From: RGIG3701 sp964438515
GTDB lineage: Bacteria; Planctomycetota; Planctomycetia; Pirellulales; Thermoguttaceae
DNA: 64,000 nt
NCBI GenBank assembly: GCA_964438515.1
Contig: CAYTLK010000003.1
Location: 78,377-142,376 of the forward strand
Reading direction: 5' to 3'
This document shows, in pieces, positions 9,288 through 18,977 of this stretch. The position numbers were made by a program, and so were the translations under genes. The notes under the pieces are model-generated. The model was not told the origin of the DNA. It saw only the letters and a program-made list of their open reading frames with translations, and made no database searches. Positions within the stretch are counted from its first letter, which is position 1; the number at the start of each line of letters is the position of its first letter.

Positions 9288-10418
9288 TCACTCTCCCAAA
9301 ACGACTGGAACCTTATTTTTTTCCCCATTTTGAAGGACTTCCAACGTCACGGTGTCGCCGGGACGCAGCGATTCCACCACCGTCAGAAGGTCGTCCGGAG
9401 TCTGAACCGCCTCGTTATTAATTCCAACAATAATCTGTGCCGAGCCTTTATCGAGCGTACGATATTCATAAATGTACGTTCCCTGACGTTTTTGCTTCGT
9501 GATGATTCGCGGACTGCTGAGACCTGCTTTTTCTGCGGGTCCGTTTGCTTCGACACGCGTAATGAGGAGTCCTTCCTCCGTTTTCATCACCTGTTCAATC
9601 CCAAGATTTGGCCGCACCGGTTTTCCAAACTCAATGAGTTGCGGAAGAATTCGAGTGATTGTGTCGACCGGAATGGCGAAACCCACGCCGGCACTTTCCC
9701 CCGAATGACTCGCGATGGCCGTATTCATTCCAATGAATTCACCGTAGGAATCCAGCAGCGGGCCGCCGGAATTTCCGGGATTAATGGACGCATCAATCTG
9801 AATCACCTGTTTAATCGTACGATCTTTACTCTGACTCGGCAGCGACCGATTCAGGCTGGAAATGACTCCCGTCGAAAGCGTCAATTCGAGACCGAACGGG
9901 TTTCCAATCGCAAAAACTTTTTGTCCGACTTTCAAACGTGAAGATTTTCCGAACGTAATGGGAAAAAGTTCGTCTTGCGGCGCCTTAATTTTCAAGACGG
10001 CCATGTCGTTGCTGGGATCGATGCCGATGAGCTGCGCATTGTACGAATTTCCGTTAAAAAGCGTCACCTGCACCTGGGACGCACTTGCGATGACGTGCAT
10101 ATTCGTTAGAATATGACCCATTTTATCAATAACGGACCCGCTCCCCTGACCCTGCGCCACCATTTCCTGCATAAAAACGTTCCCGCGGACGCTTCGAGTG
10201 TCGATATTTACGACGCTTTTACTCACATCATCGTAAATACGGATGTTTGTTTTTTCTTCGTCACTCAATCCCGCTTCATATTTTTCATCCGTCATTGCGG
10301 TACGGGCAAGCGATTCCGGAAGAAACGGACCGTCCCGATTCAGCCAGTCCAAACAAAAAATCGTAGCGAGAACCGTTCCAAAGACGACAAAAATCAAAGA
10401 ATATGCAGGTTTACTCAT
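9288..10418 (-). CDS. HtrA/DegP-like serine protease with PDZ domain
   Basis: 376 residues from ATG 10418; the AAGGA ahead of it decides this start over an in-frame TTG 18 bases upstream. An N-terminal membrane anchor (about 6-26) precedes a trypsin-like domain with the catalytic triad H108 (TNMHVIA), D138 (NDMAVLK) and S217 (GNSGGP). One PDZ domain occupies the C-terminal 100 residues. Members of this S1C family degrade or refold damaged envelope proteins. It stands alone between a PQQ propeller gene and a zinc-ribbon membrane protein, all on the minus strand. Confidence 0.93.
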   Translation of the reverse strand: MSKPAYSLIFVVFGTVLATIFCLDWLNRDGPFLPESLARTAMTDEKYEAGLSDEEKTNIRIYDDVSKSVVNIDTRSVRGNVFMQEMVAQGQGSGSVIDKMGHILTNMHVIASASQVQVTLFNGNSYNAQLIGIDPSNDMAVLKIKAPQDELFPITFGKSSRLKVGQKVFAIGNPFGLELTLSTGVISSLNRSLPSQSKDRTIKQVIQIDASINPGNSGGPLLDSYGEFIGMNTAIASHSGESAGVGFAIPVDTITRILPQLIEFGKPVRPNLGIEQVMKTEEGLLITRVEANGPAEKAGLSSPRIITKQKRQGTYIYEYRTLDKGSAQIIVGINNEAVQTPDDLLTVVESLRPGDTVTLEVLQNGEKNKVPVVLGE

Positions 10419-10576
10419 TCTTTTTTTCCTTTTCAAGATGGTGAGGGGACGAAAACCGCTTAAAATTTTCTTTTCACGGCCCCAAAAACACCAACTTCCG
10501 AAAATGCACGATATGAAAAAGTTTCCGGAGTGCGGACGAACGTCCCTTTCACTCCGAAAACGAACGCACTCAAAAA

Positions 10577-12274
10577 TTATCCGAGTTTCGGAGCTTTGCG
10601 CTGCTGAACGCCCGGACCGGTCGGCATTCCAGGAATCGCTTTTCCGCCCGTTCCGCCGTTTCCAGAGTCCGAACCGTCGGAAGCGCCGCCGCTCGACTCC
10701 TGCTTGCGGGATTTGTCACGAATATCAAAGCAGAAAATCGTACTTCCTTCACGCAGATACAAGTATCCGTTCGCGATGACCGGCGAGGGAGTCAGCCCCG
10801 GTTTCATCTGCGGAATCTGGTTCTTTGTAATACGTCCGCGAATCTTACATCCTTCCGGAGACGCCTCCATAAGAACGAGTTCCCCGGCAGAAGTACGTAC
10901 GTACAGCAGACCTTCCGCGTACCCAATCGTTCCCATGCATTTGGGGGCCGCAGGCGGCGGAGCCATTTTTTTCTTTTTTCCTTTGGACGCACGCGCGATT
11001 TCAATCGGTTTCGCGTCCGATTTCGCAGAAGAACTCTCCTCTTCCGCCAGAACGCTGCGATTCACACTCACGGTCAGCGGGATTCTGGAATCCAAACTCG
11101 ACGTTTTACGGCTTGCGGCAGATTTTGAACCGGACTTTTTCGATTTTGTGTCGTCCACATCTTCTTCAAAGACGGACGCAAACAGCGTTTTGTCTCCCCA
11201 CACCTTTTCGCCGGTTTTGTAGTTGAAACACAGCATTCCTTCTTCGTCGGTGCAGGCAAAAACGTAATCATTCACCTTCATCATGTCGCCCGTAGGAACT
11301 TTCAGGTCCTCATTGAACCACACTTCAGAAGTTTTGTAAGCGGATCCGTCTTTCTGAATCCAGACGCAGCCGGTTCCCGCCGCGCTCGACGCCAGAATCG
11401 TCTGACCGAACCAGATGGGCGGGCAGGCATTGTAACCGCTTTCATGTGCGGGAGCTTCGTAACACCAGCGCACGTCGCCGCCTTTCACTTTCACGCCGAC
11501 GAGACCGCCCGCCATGAAATCAACGTACTGATGTTCGCGGCCGAAAGAGGCTTTCATAATGGAGGAATAACCAGAGGCCATTCCGGTTCGAGCGACCCAA
11601 ACGTTCATTCCCCAGTGGCGGTCAATCGCGACCATGGACGCCGCAGGACCTCCGGGACAAACGATGACCCATTTTCCATCCACGTACGGCGACTCACAGT
11701 AACCGCCCTGCGGCAAAACGCCGCCCATCGTCGTAATCATGTTGCGCACCCACCGCGTCGCACCGTCGCCGGCATTCATACAAACGAGGTTTCCGCTGGA
11801 ACTGACGACGTACAGAAGCTCCTTGTAAATCGTGGGAGTGGAACGCACCACCGGGAATTTTCCTTTTTTGCCCGCCGATTTTCCGATGGGACGGGTCCAA
11901 AGCGTTTTTCCACTTTGATTATCAATACAGAAAACACATTCTGACCCGCCTTTTACACCAATCGTATAAATGAGATTCCCCCAGACGGCGATTCCGTTGG
12001 TTGTTTGTCCCACCGTCGAGTTTTTCCAAACCAAAACGGGTTGGGACTCTTCCGTCCAGTTTCGAAGCAGACCCGTTTCGGACGATAAACCGTTTCGGTT
12101 CGCACCGCGCCAGCAGGGCCAATCCGCTGCGGAAACAAGGGACCCGACAAACAGCCAAATTATACAACACAATGATAGAGAGGAGACGACGCCCCGAATT
12201 CCAAAACTTTTCACGAATCTGTTCCTTTTTCGTTTCACTGGGATTAGCGGACATATACTTTGAATAAAAACCAT
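10577..12274 (-). CDS. Secreted PQQ-like beta-propeller protein
   Basis: 565 residues. A basic N terminus and hydrophobic segment ending in VSAAD (about 28-50) form a signal peptide. Next come the planctomycete-type opening WPCWRGANRNGLSSETGLL and several blades with the pattern (hydrophobic)YxxxxxGxLxxLDxxxGxxxW. A Ser/Lys-rich insert lies near 375-430 and a Gly/Ser-rich tail at the end. This BamB/PQQ-like fold is usually non-enzymatic here; whether it binds PQQ cannot be told from sequence. The minus-strand spoVG gene and its terminator lie upstream, so this gene probably has its own promoter. Confidence 0.88.
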   Translation of the reverse strand: MVFIQSICPLIPVKRKRNRFVKSFGIRGVVSSLSLCCIIWLFVGSLVSAADWPCWRGANRNGLSSETGLLRNWTEESQPVLVWKNSTVGQTTNGIAVWGNLIYTIGVKGGSECVFCIDNQSGKTLWTRPIGKSAGKKGKFPVVRSTPTIYKELLYVVSSSGNLVCMNAGDGATRWVRNMITTMGGVLPQGGYCESPYVDGKWVIVCPGGPAASMVAIDRHWGMNVWVARTGMASGYSSIMKASFGREHQYVDFMAGGLVGVKVKGGDVRWCYEAPAHESGYNACPPIWFGQTILASSAAGTGCVWIQKDGSAYKTSEVWFNEDLKVPTGDMMKVNDYVFACTDEEGMLCFNYKTGEKVWGDKTLFASVFEEDVDDTKSKKSGSKSAASRKTSSLDSRIPLTVSVNRSVLAEEESSSAKSDAKPIEIARASKGKKKKMAPPPAAPKCMGTIGYAEGLLYVRTSAGELVLMEASPEGCKIRGRITKNQIPQMKPGLTPSPVIANGYLYLREGSTIFCFDIRDKSRKQESSGGASDGSDSGNGGTGGKAIPGMPTGPGVQQRKAPKLG

Positions 12275-12466
12275 TCACCGCACTTGCAGACGTTTTTGAA
12301 CCCTCCGCAAGCTGGGAATTCCTTTATTTTACTATTTCCTGTTCATAAAATCCAGTAAGGGGGAGAAGAAATTCACCGAAAAAGAACAAAAAATATCAAG
12401 AAATATGTTAAAATCTACTAAAATTTACTAAACACAACGAAAACATACGCCTTCAAGACTCCCAAT

Positions 12467-12497
12467 GAAAAACGGAGGCACAAAACCTCCGTTTTTA
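12467..12497. terminator. Terminator downstream of spoVG
   Basis: A perfect 10-base stem (12469-12478 with 12486-12495) with a 7-base loop and T runs on both strands. It lies 50 bases after the spoVG stop and probably ends the ispE-spoVG transcript on the minus strand. Confidence 0.85.
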
Positions 12498-12549
12498 TCT
12501 GAAATTTTACAACACTATGGAAATAAATTCCGGATATTCAATATACTTT

Positions 12550-13176
12550 TCAATCAAATATCCCGGCGCCGAACTCTTTGGGCTGCGGCGCGTTTGTATT
12601 CGTATTCATGTTCGTATTCGAATCCATATTCGAATTATTATTTATATTCATGTTTTGATTCTGCGGCGCAGTATGCGGCGGACGAACCATCTCCGGTTCA
12701 TCCACGGACACTTCCGGACGCGCCTCTTTCACAGGGACATTCTCCGTTTCTTCATCAAAATCCATGTCGAAATCATCATAACGCGAGACGTATCCCGGCG
12801 TTTGCGCTCTGACCTTTTCTTCTTCATACGCCGCGACAACCTCACGCTGAATCATCTCACGTGCGGCAGAATTGATGGGATGCGCAATATCTGCGTAGAG
12901 CTTTGCTCTTCCATCATCATCCCGCGTCGGCATTTGCAGCGGTAATCTGGCTCCACACTGATTGCAGTAACCTGCTCGGATTGGATTTTTGTAACGGCAT
13001 ATGGGGCAGTGCGCGGTCAGTTTCCTGCTCGGCATCGCAACAAAAAAGCCGTTCGCTCCATCAATGATTTTCAGGTCTCGAATCACAAAGCAATCGTCGA
13101 AAGTGATCGAACAGAATGCTTTGAGCCGTTCACCCGGTTCATCCATCAGTTTGATGCGTACTTCTGTAATTTTCAT
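12550..13176 (-). CDS. spoVG: SpoVG-family protein with inserted zinc ribbon
   Basis: 208 residues from ATG 13176, fixed by GAGGAG nine bases upstream; a longer in-frame ATG at 13257 overlaps ispE and lacks a ribosome site. Residues 1-51 match SpoVG (MKITEVRIKL, IRDLKIIDGANGFFVAMPSRK), and 93-120 resume it (YADIAHPINSAAREMIQ). Between them sits a four-cysteine ribbon, C57-C60 and C71-C74. The last 80 residues are acidic and then Asn/Met-rich, encoded by an ATTC-type microsatellite (12590-12655). SpoVG proteins bind nucleic acid and regulate septation or gene expression. It follows ispE by 37 bases in one operon. Confidence 0.93.
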   Translation of the reverse strand: MKITEVRIKLMDEPGERLKAFCSITFDDCFVIRDLKIIDGANGFFVAMPSRKLTAHCPICRYKNPIRAGYCNQCGARLPLQMPTRDDDGRAKLYADIAHPINSAAREMIQREVVAAYEEEKVRAQTPGYVSRYDDFDMDFDEETENVPVKEARPEVSVDEPEMVRPPHTAPQNQNMNINNNSNMDSNTNMNTNTNAPQPKEFGAGIFD

Positions 13177-13213
13177 AGGAGTTTCTCCTCGTTCTAATGC
13201 ACCCGAAACGTTA

Positions 13214-14152
13214 TTATTTGTGGATACCCACGGGAGTACACGCTGACTCCGCCACAAATATCGTTCCAGATTGATGCTGTTCTAAAAAATTTGCAACCTC
13301 AACGGCATGAGCCTGATTCCGGCACAAACCAAAGCAGGCAGAACCGCTTCCTGTCATCGAGACCCCCAAACAGGGATCCGGTGCGTTCTGAAACAGGTTC
13401 ATCATATGTCCAACACCGCGCGAAATCTGCATCGCCGGTTCCAGCAGCCGATTCTTCAAACCCGCTGCAAAATCCGTCCATTGGGCCTCTCGCCAATCTT
13501 GTACCATATTCTTTATATATCGTACATCTGAACTCCCTTGCGGGGTACAGCGACGATACACTTCCGGCGTGGAACATCCTTCAGGAGGTTTTCCAACCAC
13601 GAAAAAGAGCTTTGGAAGGCTCTCTCCATCCGGAATCACCTCCAAAATTTCTCCCCGTCCTCGACAAATTACCGGGAAACCTTTCAAAAATAATGGAACG
13701 TCACAACCTAGCTCGGCTCCCATTTCTGCAAGCTCATCCCGACCAAAACCGAGATTCCACAAATCGTTCAACAATATTAATGTTGCGGCTGCGTCACTCG
13801 AACCGCCGCCCAAACCCGCCTGGGATGGAATGCGTTTCTGAAGTATTATATCTGCCCCGTCCAATCTCCCGCTTCGCCGCTGCAATAGCCGACACGCACG
13901 AAGGACTAAATTCGACTCATCCGTCGGAATGGAAGGTTCAGACGAAATACATTCTGAGGACGCCGCCTCAATGTGAAAAGAAAGCTGCTTGGAACTCCGA
14001 ACCAAAATTTTATCGTATAGCGAAATCGGCGTCACAAGACTTTCGATTTCATGGTACCCGGACGACAAACGTCGAAGAACCTCAAAATACAAGTTAATTT
14101 TAGCAGGAGCTTCTGCTGTTTTCCACTCAGTTTCGCTGAATTCTTTTATCAT
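13214..14152 (-). CDS. ispE: 4-diphosphocytidyl-2-C-methylerythritol kinase
   Basis: 312 residues from ATG 14152 (a weak AAGAAAA site; a longer frame exists upstream). The N terminus has APAKINLYFEVL, and the GHMP kinase ATP loop GLGGGSSDAAAT lies near residues 108-119. The third GHMP motif (GVSMTGSGSACFGL) is near the C terminus. The enzyme phosphorylates CDP-methylerythritol in the cytoplasmic MEP route to isoprenoids. It is followed by spoVG in the same direction, an arrangement also known from Firmicutes. Confidence 0.95.
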   Translation of the reverse strand: MIKEFSETEWKTAEAPAKINLYFEVLRRLSSGYHEIESLVTPISLYDKILVRSSKQLSFHIEAASSECISSEPSIPTDESNLVLRACRLLQRRSGRLDGADIILQKRIPSQAGLGGGSSDAAATLILLNDLWNLGFGRDELAEMGAELGCDVPLFLKGFPVICRGRGEILEVIPDGESLPKLFFVVGKPPEGCSTPEVYRRCTPQGSSDVRYIKNMVQDWREAQWTDFAAGLKNRLLEPAMQISRGVGHMMNLFQNAPDPCLGVSMTGSGSACFGLCRNQAHAVEVANFLEQHQSGTIFVAESACTPVGIHK

Positions 14153-14688
14153 AGTTCGTTTTCTTACAATTGTCAATCCGGGGATACGAAAAAAAATCAA
14201 AAAAAGTTCGAAAATCGGAAATTTATTATTTTCACAATGATTAATAAAGTATAATAATGATTTTCTACAACAATTTCACCACCTCTATTGTATCGTCATT
14301 TTGAACAATTATGTTCCCTTTTTTTCGGATTTTTTTGAATATTCCAGTGTTTTTCATAACATAAATACAGTTTGTATCGATTCCAACATTTGTTTCGATA
14401 AAAAAAGATTGAATCAATAGAATCATGTACACTATCGTTCGTTTTTAGTACTCTTTAAATGCATTCTTGCTTCTATTTTTTCAAAAAATTCAGCTCAAAT
14501 GCAGCCAATGAACATCTGTTTTTAAATTTTTTTTTCCTACCCCCGTTGAAATTTTTTTAAAAAAGAGGAAAATAAGAAAAATATCGGAAGACGCGCAGAC
14601 CGAACAGGTGCAGCCGTCTCTCCATTTGATGGTCCTTTTTCGTTTTTTTTCGTTTTTTCTTTTTCATCCTAAACCAGGCGGGTATAAA
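14153..14688. other. 536-base divergent promoter region
   Basis: Strongly AT-rich region between ispE (minus) and pgi (plus). It must hold promoters for both. A TATAAT at 14250-14255 is visible but has no good -35 partner. No gene, RNA or repeat was recognised. Confidence 0.5.
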
Positions 14689-16344
14689 ATGGCAAATCCG
14701 ACAGAATATCCCCAGTGGAAAACGCTGGAACAATTGGCAGCTGAATTTCAAAACATTTCCCTTCGCGGCCTTTTTGCGCAAGATGCCGGTCGTGCAGAAC
14801 GCATGACGATTGATGCGTGCGGAATTCATCTCGATTATTCGAAAAACCGCGTCAGTGAATCCGTAATGCAGACGCTTTTTGAGCTTGCGAAAGCGGCTGG
14901 AGTTCCTGCGGCGCGTGAACGAATGTTCACTGGTGAGAAAATCAACATCACGGAAGGCCGCGCGGTGCTGCACGTTGCGCTTCGAAACCGTTCCAACACG
15001 CCGATTTACGTCGACGGAAAGAACGTCATGAACGACGTGAACGCGGTTCTCGCCAAAATGACCGACTTTGCAAACGACGTTCGTTCCGGATGCTGGAAGG
15101 GATACACCGGAAGAACCATCAAAAACGTAATTAATATCGGAATCGGCGGCTCCGACCTGGGACCCGTAATGGCGTACGAAGCGCTGAAACCCTATTCGAA
15201 ACGCGATTTGACAGTTCGTTTCGTCTCCAACATCGACGGAACGCATCTGGCGGAAGCAACTCGCGACTTGGATCCGGAAGAAACGCTGTTCATCATTGCG
15301 AGCAAAACGTTCACGACGCTCGAAACGATGACGAACGCCAATTCCGCCAAAAAATGGGTCCTCGACGCTCTGAAAAAAGGGATTTCGTGTCCGTGCGTGA
15401 AAGACTCCGACATCGTGGCGCGTCATTTTGTCGCACTTTCGACGAATGCGGAAAAAGTCGCAGAGTTCGGAATCGATACGAACAACATGTTCGCGTTCTG
15501 GAACTGGGTCGGCGGCCGTTACAGCCTTCCGAGCGCCATCGGACTTGCACTCATGGTCGCGATTGGACCCGAAAATTTCCTCGCGATGCTGGGCGGCTAC
15601 CACGCGATGGACAATCACTTCCGAACGGCGCCTCTTGAGAAAAATATTCCCGTAATTCTCGCACTTTTGGGCGTCTGGTACAACAATTTCTTCGGCGCCG
15701 CGTCGCACGCGATTTTGCCGTACGATCAATATTTGTCTCGGTTTGCCGCCTATTTTCAGCAGGGCGACATGGAGTCGAACGGAAAATCCGTGACTCTTGA
15801 GGGGAAAAAAGTCGAATGGCAGACCGGCCCCGTGATTTGGGGCGAGCCGGGCACAAACGGTCAGCACGCGTTCTACCAGCTTCTTCATCAGGGAACGAAA
15901 TTGGTCCCCGCCGACTTCATCGCGTTTGCAAAGTCGCACAATCCGATCGGCTGCACCCCCAACGAGCATCATTTGAAACTGATGGCCAACGTCTTTGCGC
16001 AGACGGAGGCGCTTGCGTTCGGAAAAACCGAAGCGGAAGTACGTGCCGAAGGCGTGGCGGAAGCGCTGGTTCCGCATAAAGTTTTCGAGGGAAATCGTCC
16101 CACAAACACCATTCTGGCAGAAGAACTGACGCCGGAAGTGCTGGGGTCCCTCATTGCAATGTACGAACACAAGATTTTCGTACAAGGAATCATTTGGAAC
16201 ATCAACAGTTACGATCAGTGGGGAGTGGAACTGGGAAAAGTGCTTGCGAAGAAGATTCTGAACGAGCTGGAAGACCCGAATGCGCCGCTTTTGCACGATG
16301 CTTCGACGAATGCGCTCATTGCGTGGTTCCGGAAGAACGCATGA
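14689..16344 (+). CDS. pgi: Glucose-6-phosphate isomerase
   Basis: 551 residues from ATG 14689 (AGGCGG upstream). Interconverts glucose-6-phosphate and fructose-6-phosphate in glycolysis and gluconeogenesis, in the cytoplasm. Family marks visible are NIGIGGSDLGP (149-159), SKTFTTLET (205-213), the PGI signature FWNWVGGRYS, the catalytic glutamate in QGDMESNGK, the histidine in GTNGQHAFYQ, and a C-terminal lysine in LAKKIL. Length matches the long E. coli-type enzyme. A run of direct 10-base repeats follows the stop codon. Confidence 0.97.
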   Translation: MANPTEYPQWKTLEQLAAEFQNISLRGLFAQDAGRAERMTIDACGIHLDYSKNRVSESVMQTLFELAKAAGVPAARERMFTGEKINITEGRAVLHVALRNRSNTPIYVDGKNVMNDVNAVLAKMTDFANDVRSGCWKGYTGRTIKNVINIGIGGSDLGPVMAYEALKPYSKRDLTVRFVSNIDGTHLAEATRDLDPEETLFIIASKTFTTLETMTNANSAKKWVLDALKKGISCPCVKDSDIVARHFVALSTNAEKVAEFGIDTNNMFAFWNWVGGRYSLPSAIGLALMVAIGPENFLAMLGGYHAMDNHFRTAPLEKNIPVILALLGVWYNNFFGAASHAILPYDQYLSRFAAYFQQGDMESNGKSVTLEGKKVEWQTGPVIWGEPGTNGQHAFYQLLHQGTKLVPADFIAFAKSHNPIGCTPNEHHLKLMANVFAQTEALAFGKTEAEVRAEGVAEALVPHKVFEGNRPTNTILAEELTPEVLGSLIAMYEHKIFVQGIIWNINSYDQWGVELGKVLAKKILNELEDPNAPLLHDASTNALIAWFRKNA

Positions 16345-16350
16345 TTTAAA

Positions 16351-16387
16351 ACCGGATGAAACCGGATGAAACCAAATGAAACCGGAG
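16351..16387. repeat. 10-base tandem repeat
   Basis: The unit ACCGGATGAA occurs at 16351-16360 and 16361-16370, then as ACCAAATGAA at 16371-16380 and partially as ACCGGAG after 16381. It lies just after the pgi stop codon. No known function. Confidence 0.85.
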
Positions 16388-16463
16388 TTTTTTGAATTCC
16401 GAGTGAAACCGCCGTGTGCCGTCGTGACGCTCAAACGAAACGACGGCTCGCGGCACTTCCGAA

Positions 16464-17783
16464 ATGAAACACAAAACGAGAAACATGAATGTAGAAAACA
16501 CGAATACAACCGATGAATTGGAAGCGTTTTCACCCTGGTTTTTCTCTCCGGAAGCCGAACTTTGGATGGAAACCGTCCGGAATTTACCGAATGACGAATT
16601 CAAACGACTCACCTTTCTGCGAAAAAAAGGACTTTCCGCAGCGGAAGCAGGCTGGGCGGCGTCACAGGTTCGGCTTCGAGAACGCGCAGTCGAAAAATTC
16701 GGCGAAAACGCAAAGTTTCTCTATTTCACCCCTCTTGCGCTTGAACAAACGACCGACATTTACATTGCGCAGTACAAAGCGTCTCGATTTCCTGCGGGTG
16801 TTCCTGTTGCGGACCTGTGCTGCGGCGCGGGCGGCGACCTTATGGCCCTTTCTCAGACGCACCCGGTGCTGGGTGTGGATCGGAACCCTCTGATTGCAGC
16901 CGTCGCAGCAAAAAACGTCGAGAATTTTCAAAAAAAACAGTCTCTGAATCCCTCTTCCGCCCCTCTTTCAGCCGTTCCGACATTTCCGGCGCGGGTCATA
17001 TGCGAAAGTGCGGAAGATTTTGCGGAAAATTCCTCACCTGAAGATTTTCCCTGCGTTCATGTGGATCCCGACCGCCGCAGTGAGGGAGTTCGAACCACGC
17101 AAATGTCCTTCTTCGCGCCGCGTCAGGAAATTGTAGAACAAATTCTTGCGGGACGCCTTCTGTCGGCAGTCAAACTCGCGCCGGGGTCCGATGTTCCGGA
17201 GGAATGGCAGAAAAAAGCGTCCGAACTGGAATGGATCGGCCGAAATCGCGAATGCCGCCAGCTGGTTGTATGGTTTCAGAAGGACAGACTCTCCTCCGGC
17301 CCGCCGCTGTGCCGAGCGACCATCCTCGACGCCCATTCGTCTCAGGTTCGGTCCAGCATTTCCGGCACGCCGGGACGTTCAATTCCCACGGTTTCCGGCT
17401 CGCCGAACTATCTTTTTGATGTGGATTCAACCGTTCTGGCTGCGAATCTTGAAGGGGAACTTGCGCAAAAGTACAATCTGTTCCGCTTCCAGGACGGATG
17501 CGTTTATCTTTGCGGCGAGGAACCTGTTTTTGACGAAGCGGCACTTTCTTGTTTTAAAATTTTAGAAATAATGCCTCTTGATAAAAAACAAATGATTCGT
17601 AGAATCCGTACATATAATAGTGCAGCGTTGGAAATCAAAAAACGTGGAAATGTTCCGCTTCCAGAAGAGGTGAGAAAGTGGTTTCAGTTCCCTCAAGATG
17701 GAGAATCCCTCACACTTTTTTTGACACGAAACGCCCAAAATAGTGCTGCAATTCTCGCAAAACGTATAAAATTGAAAATTTAA
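16464..17783 (+). CDS. SAM-dependent methyltransferase, THUMP-like
   Basis: 439 residues from ATG 16464, with a second possible ATG at 16485; neither has a strong ribosome site. The SAM-binding motif I is VADLCCGAGGDLMAL (about residues 113-127), followed by GVDRNP as motif II. A catalytic-type segment VHVDPDRR lies near residue 196. The C-terminal third resembles the THUMP-like domain that accompanies this methyltransferase family. The substrate is probably RNA or a small molecule and is not established. It lies 120 bases after pgi. Confidence 0.85.
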   Translation: MKHKTRNMNVENTNTTDELEAFSPWFFSPEAELWMETVRNLPNDEFKRLTFLRKKGLSAAEAGWAASQVRLRERAVEKFGENAKFLYFTPLALEQTTDIYIAQYKASRFPAGVPVADLCCGAGGDLMALSQTHPVLGVDRNPLIAAVAAKNVENFQKKQSLNPSSAPLSAVPTFPARVICESAEDFAENSSPEDFPCVHVDPDRRSEGVRTTQMSFFAPRQEIVEQILAGRLLSAVKLAPGSDVPEEWQKKASELEWIGRNRECRQLVVWFQKDRLSSGPPLCRATILDAHSSQVRSSISGTPGRSIPTVSGSPNYLFDVDSTVLAANLEGELAQKYNLFRFQDGCVYLCGEEPVFDEAALSCFKILEIMPLDKKQMIRRIRTYNSAALEIKKRGNVPLPEEVRKWFQFPQDGESLTLFLTRNAQNSAAILAKRIKLKI

Positions 17784-17826
17784 TTAAAAATTTTTACTTT
17801 TTTTTGATTTTTTTGTTGGAGAGTGC

Positions 17827-17855
17827 TTGACGAATCTTTAGCAAAATTGTAGAAT
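17827..17855 (+). promoter_or_regulatory. Sigma70-type promoter
   Basis: TTGACG (17827-17832), 17-base spacer, TAGAAT (17850-17855), in the 258-base gap before the deacetylase gene. Transcription would start near 17862, leaving a leader of about 180 bases before ATG 18042. Confidence 0.7.
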
Positions 17856-18041
17856 AAAATTAGAGTGCTATAGAACTCTGGAATGTATAAGTCCTTTGTA
17901 GCAATCGTTTTGTGAAATTTGAATCACACTTGAATGTCGGGTTGAGTGTTCAGTGCGGTATGAACGGCAGAACCGTGTCGTATGTTTATCAAGTCCTTTC
18001 ACAAGGTGTAGCGTTAGTTTTATTTAATTGAGGAAATCAAA

Positions 18042-18872
18042 ATGTTTGAGCGAGGTAAAGCAATTTACGATCGACGAGTCAAAACTGTTGTAGAGCGTAC
18101 CCCCGAAGCCAGAATAATCTTTCCGGATTGGAAAAACGACAAAGAAAACTGGCTGTTCCTTTCCGCTCACGATGACGACATCGTTTGCGGTGCAGGTTTG
18201 ACCTTGCTTGCGGGTATGGATGCTGGTGCGCAAGTACATGCGGTTATCACCGCCAATGGGAATATGGGATACTGTCGTCCTGAAATGAAAAACACGATTG
18301 CAGCTATCCGCAAGAAAGAAGCCAAAAAATCCTTCGATATTCTTGGCGTCCCGTCTGAAAATGTTTATTTTTTGGATTATGACGACTGCAATCTCAGCCA
18401 GAACGCTGGACGGCGGTTTGCCACATCCAAAACCACAACCCCGGTTATCGAAGGAGCCACGGGGCTGCAAAATTCCTACACTTGGGTTTTACGTAAAATC
18501 CGCCCTAACCGTATTTTTCTGCCGACGCCGACGGACATTCATCCCGACCATCAAATGGCGACTAAGGAGATGATGATTTCCATCTTCCACGCCGTGGGAA
18601 ATATTTGGCCGGAATTGGGCAAACCGATGGATGCGATTCCTATGTTGTATGAGTATTCCACCTACAGCGATTTCGCAACGACGCCGACTTTGCGCGTCAG
18701 AACTTGTGAAGAACTGTTCGAGAAAAAACTCGATGCAATTCGGGCGTACAAGAGTCAGGAACAAATTGAACTCCTGATTCAAGGTGTGAAAGAGTCCGGC
18801 GCACAGGAATTCCTGCGTGAAGCCCCGCTCGACATCCTGACGCCCCACAAGCACGATAAATTATTCGATTAA
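18042..18872 (+). CDS. PIG-L/LmbE-family deacetylase
   Basis: 276 residues, ATG 18042 behind GAGGAAAT. The metal-binding start SAHDDDIVCGAG (about 46-57) is the AHPDDE motif of this family with a D in place of the P, and the third ligand comes from HPDHQ (about 168-172). LmbE/PIG-L enzymes are zinc-dependent and remove acetyl groups from N-acetylglucosamine-type substrates. No neighbouring thiol-biosynthesis gene identifies the substrate. A clear promoter precedes it. Confidence 0.9.
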   Translation: MFERGKAIYDRRVKTVVERTPEARIIFPDWKNDKENWLFLSAHDDDIVCGAGLTLLAGMDAGAQVHAVITANGNMGYCRPEMKNTIAAIRKKEAKKSFDILGVPSENVYFLDYDDCNLSQNAGRRFATSKTTTPVIEGATGLQNSYTWVLRKIRPNRIFLPTPTDIHPDHQMATKEMMISIFHAVGNIWPELGKPMDAIPMLYEYSTYSDFATTPTLRVRTCEELFEKKLDAIRAYKSQEQIELLIQGVKESGAQEFLREAPLDILTPHKHDKLFD

Positions 18873-18925
18873 TTCGAATTTTTTTGAGAAAAATCGGCCC
18901 TATGACTGGTATTTTTTACTCAACA

Positions 18926-18934
18926 TGGTATAAT
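18926..18934 (+). promoter_or_regulatory. Extended -10 promoter TGGTATAAT
   Basis: TGGTATAAT lies 43 bases before the alpha-CTD-like gene. No clear -35 box at 16-18 bases is visible, so it would be an extended -10 promoter. The same nine bases occur ahead of the glycan operon and metK. Confidence 0.6.
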
Positions 18935-18977
18935 CGCAGTATCAGATTCAATTTCATCTTTTTTTCAAGGAGGAAAA

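Noticed and set aside
14557..16533. A 658-codon open frame on the minus strand
   Set aside because: It is the antisense of pgi, which is certain; the long frame follows from codon bias.
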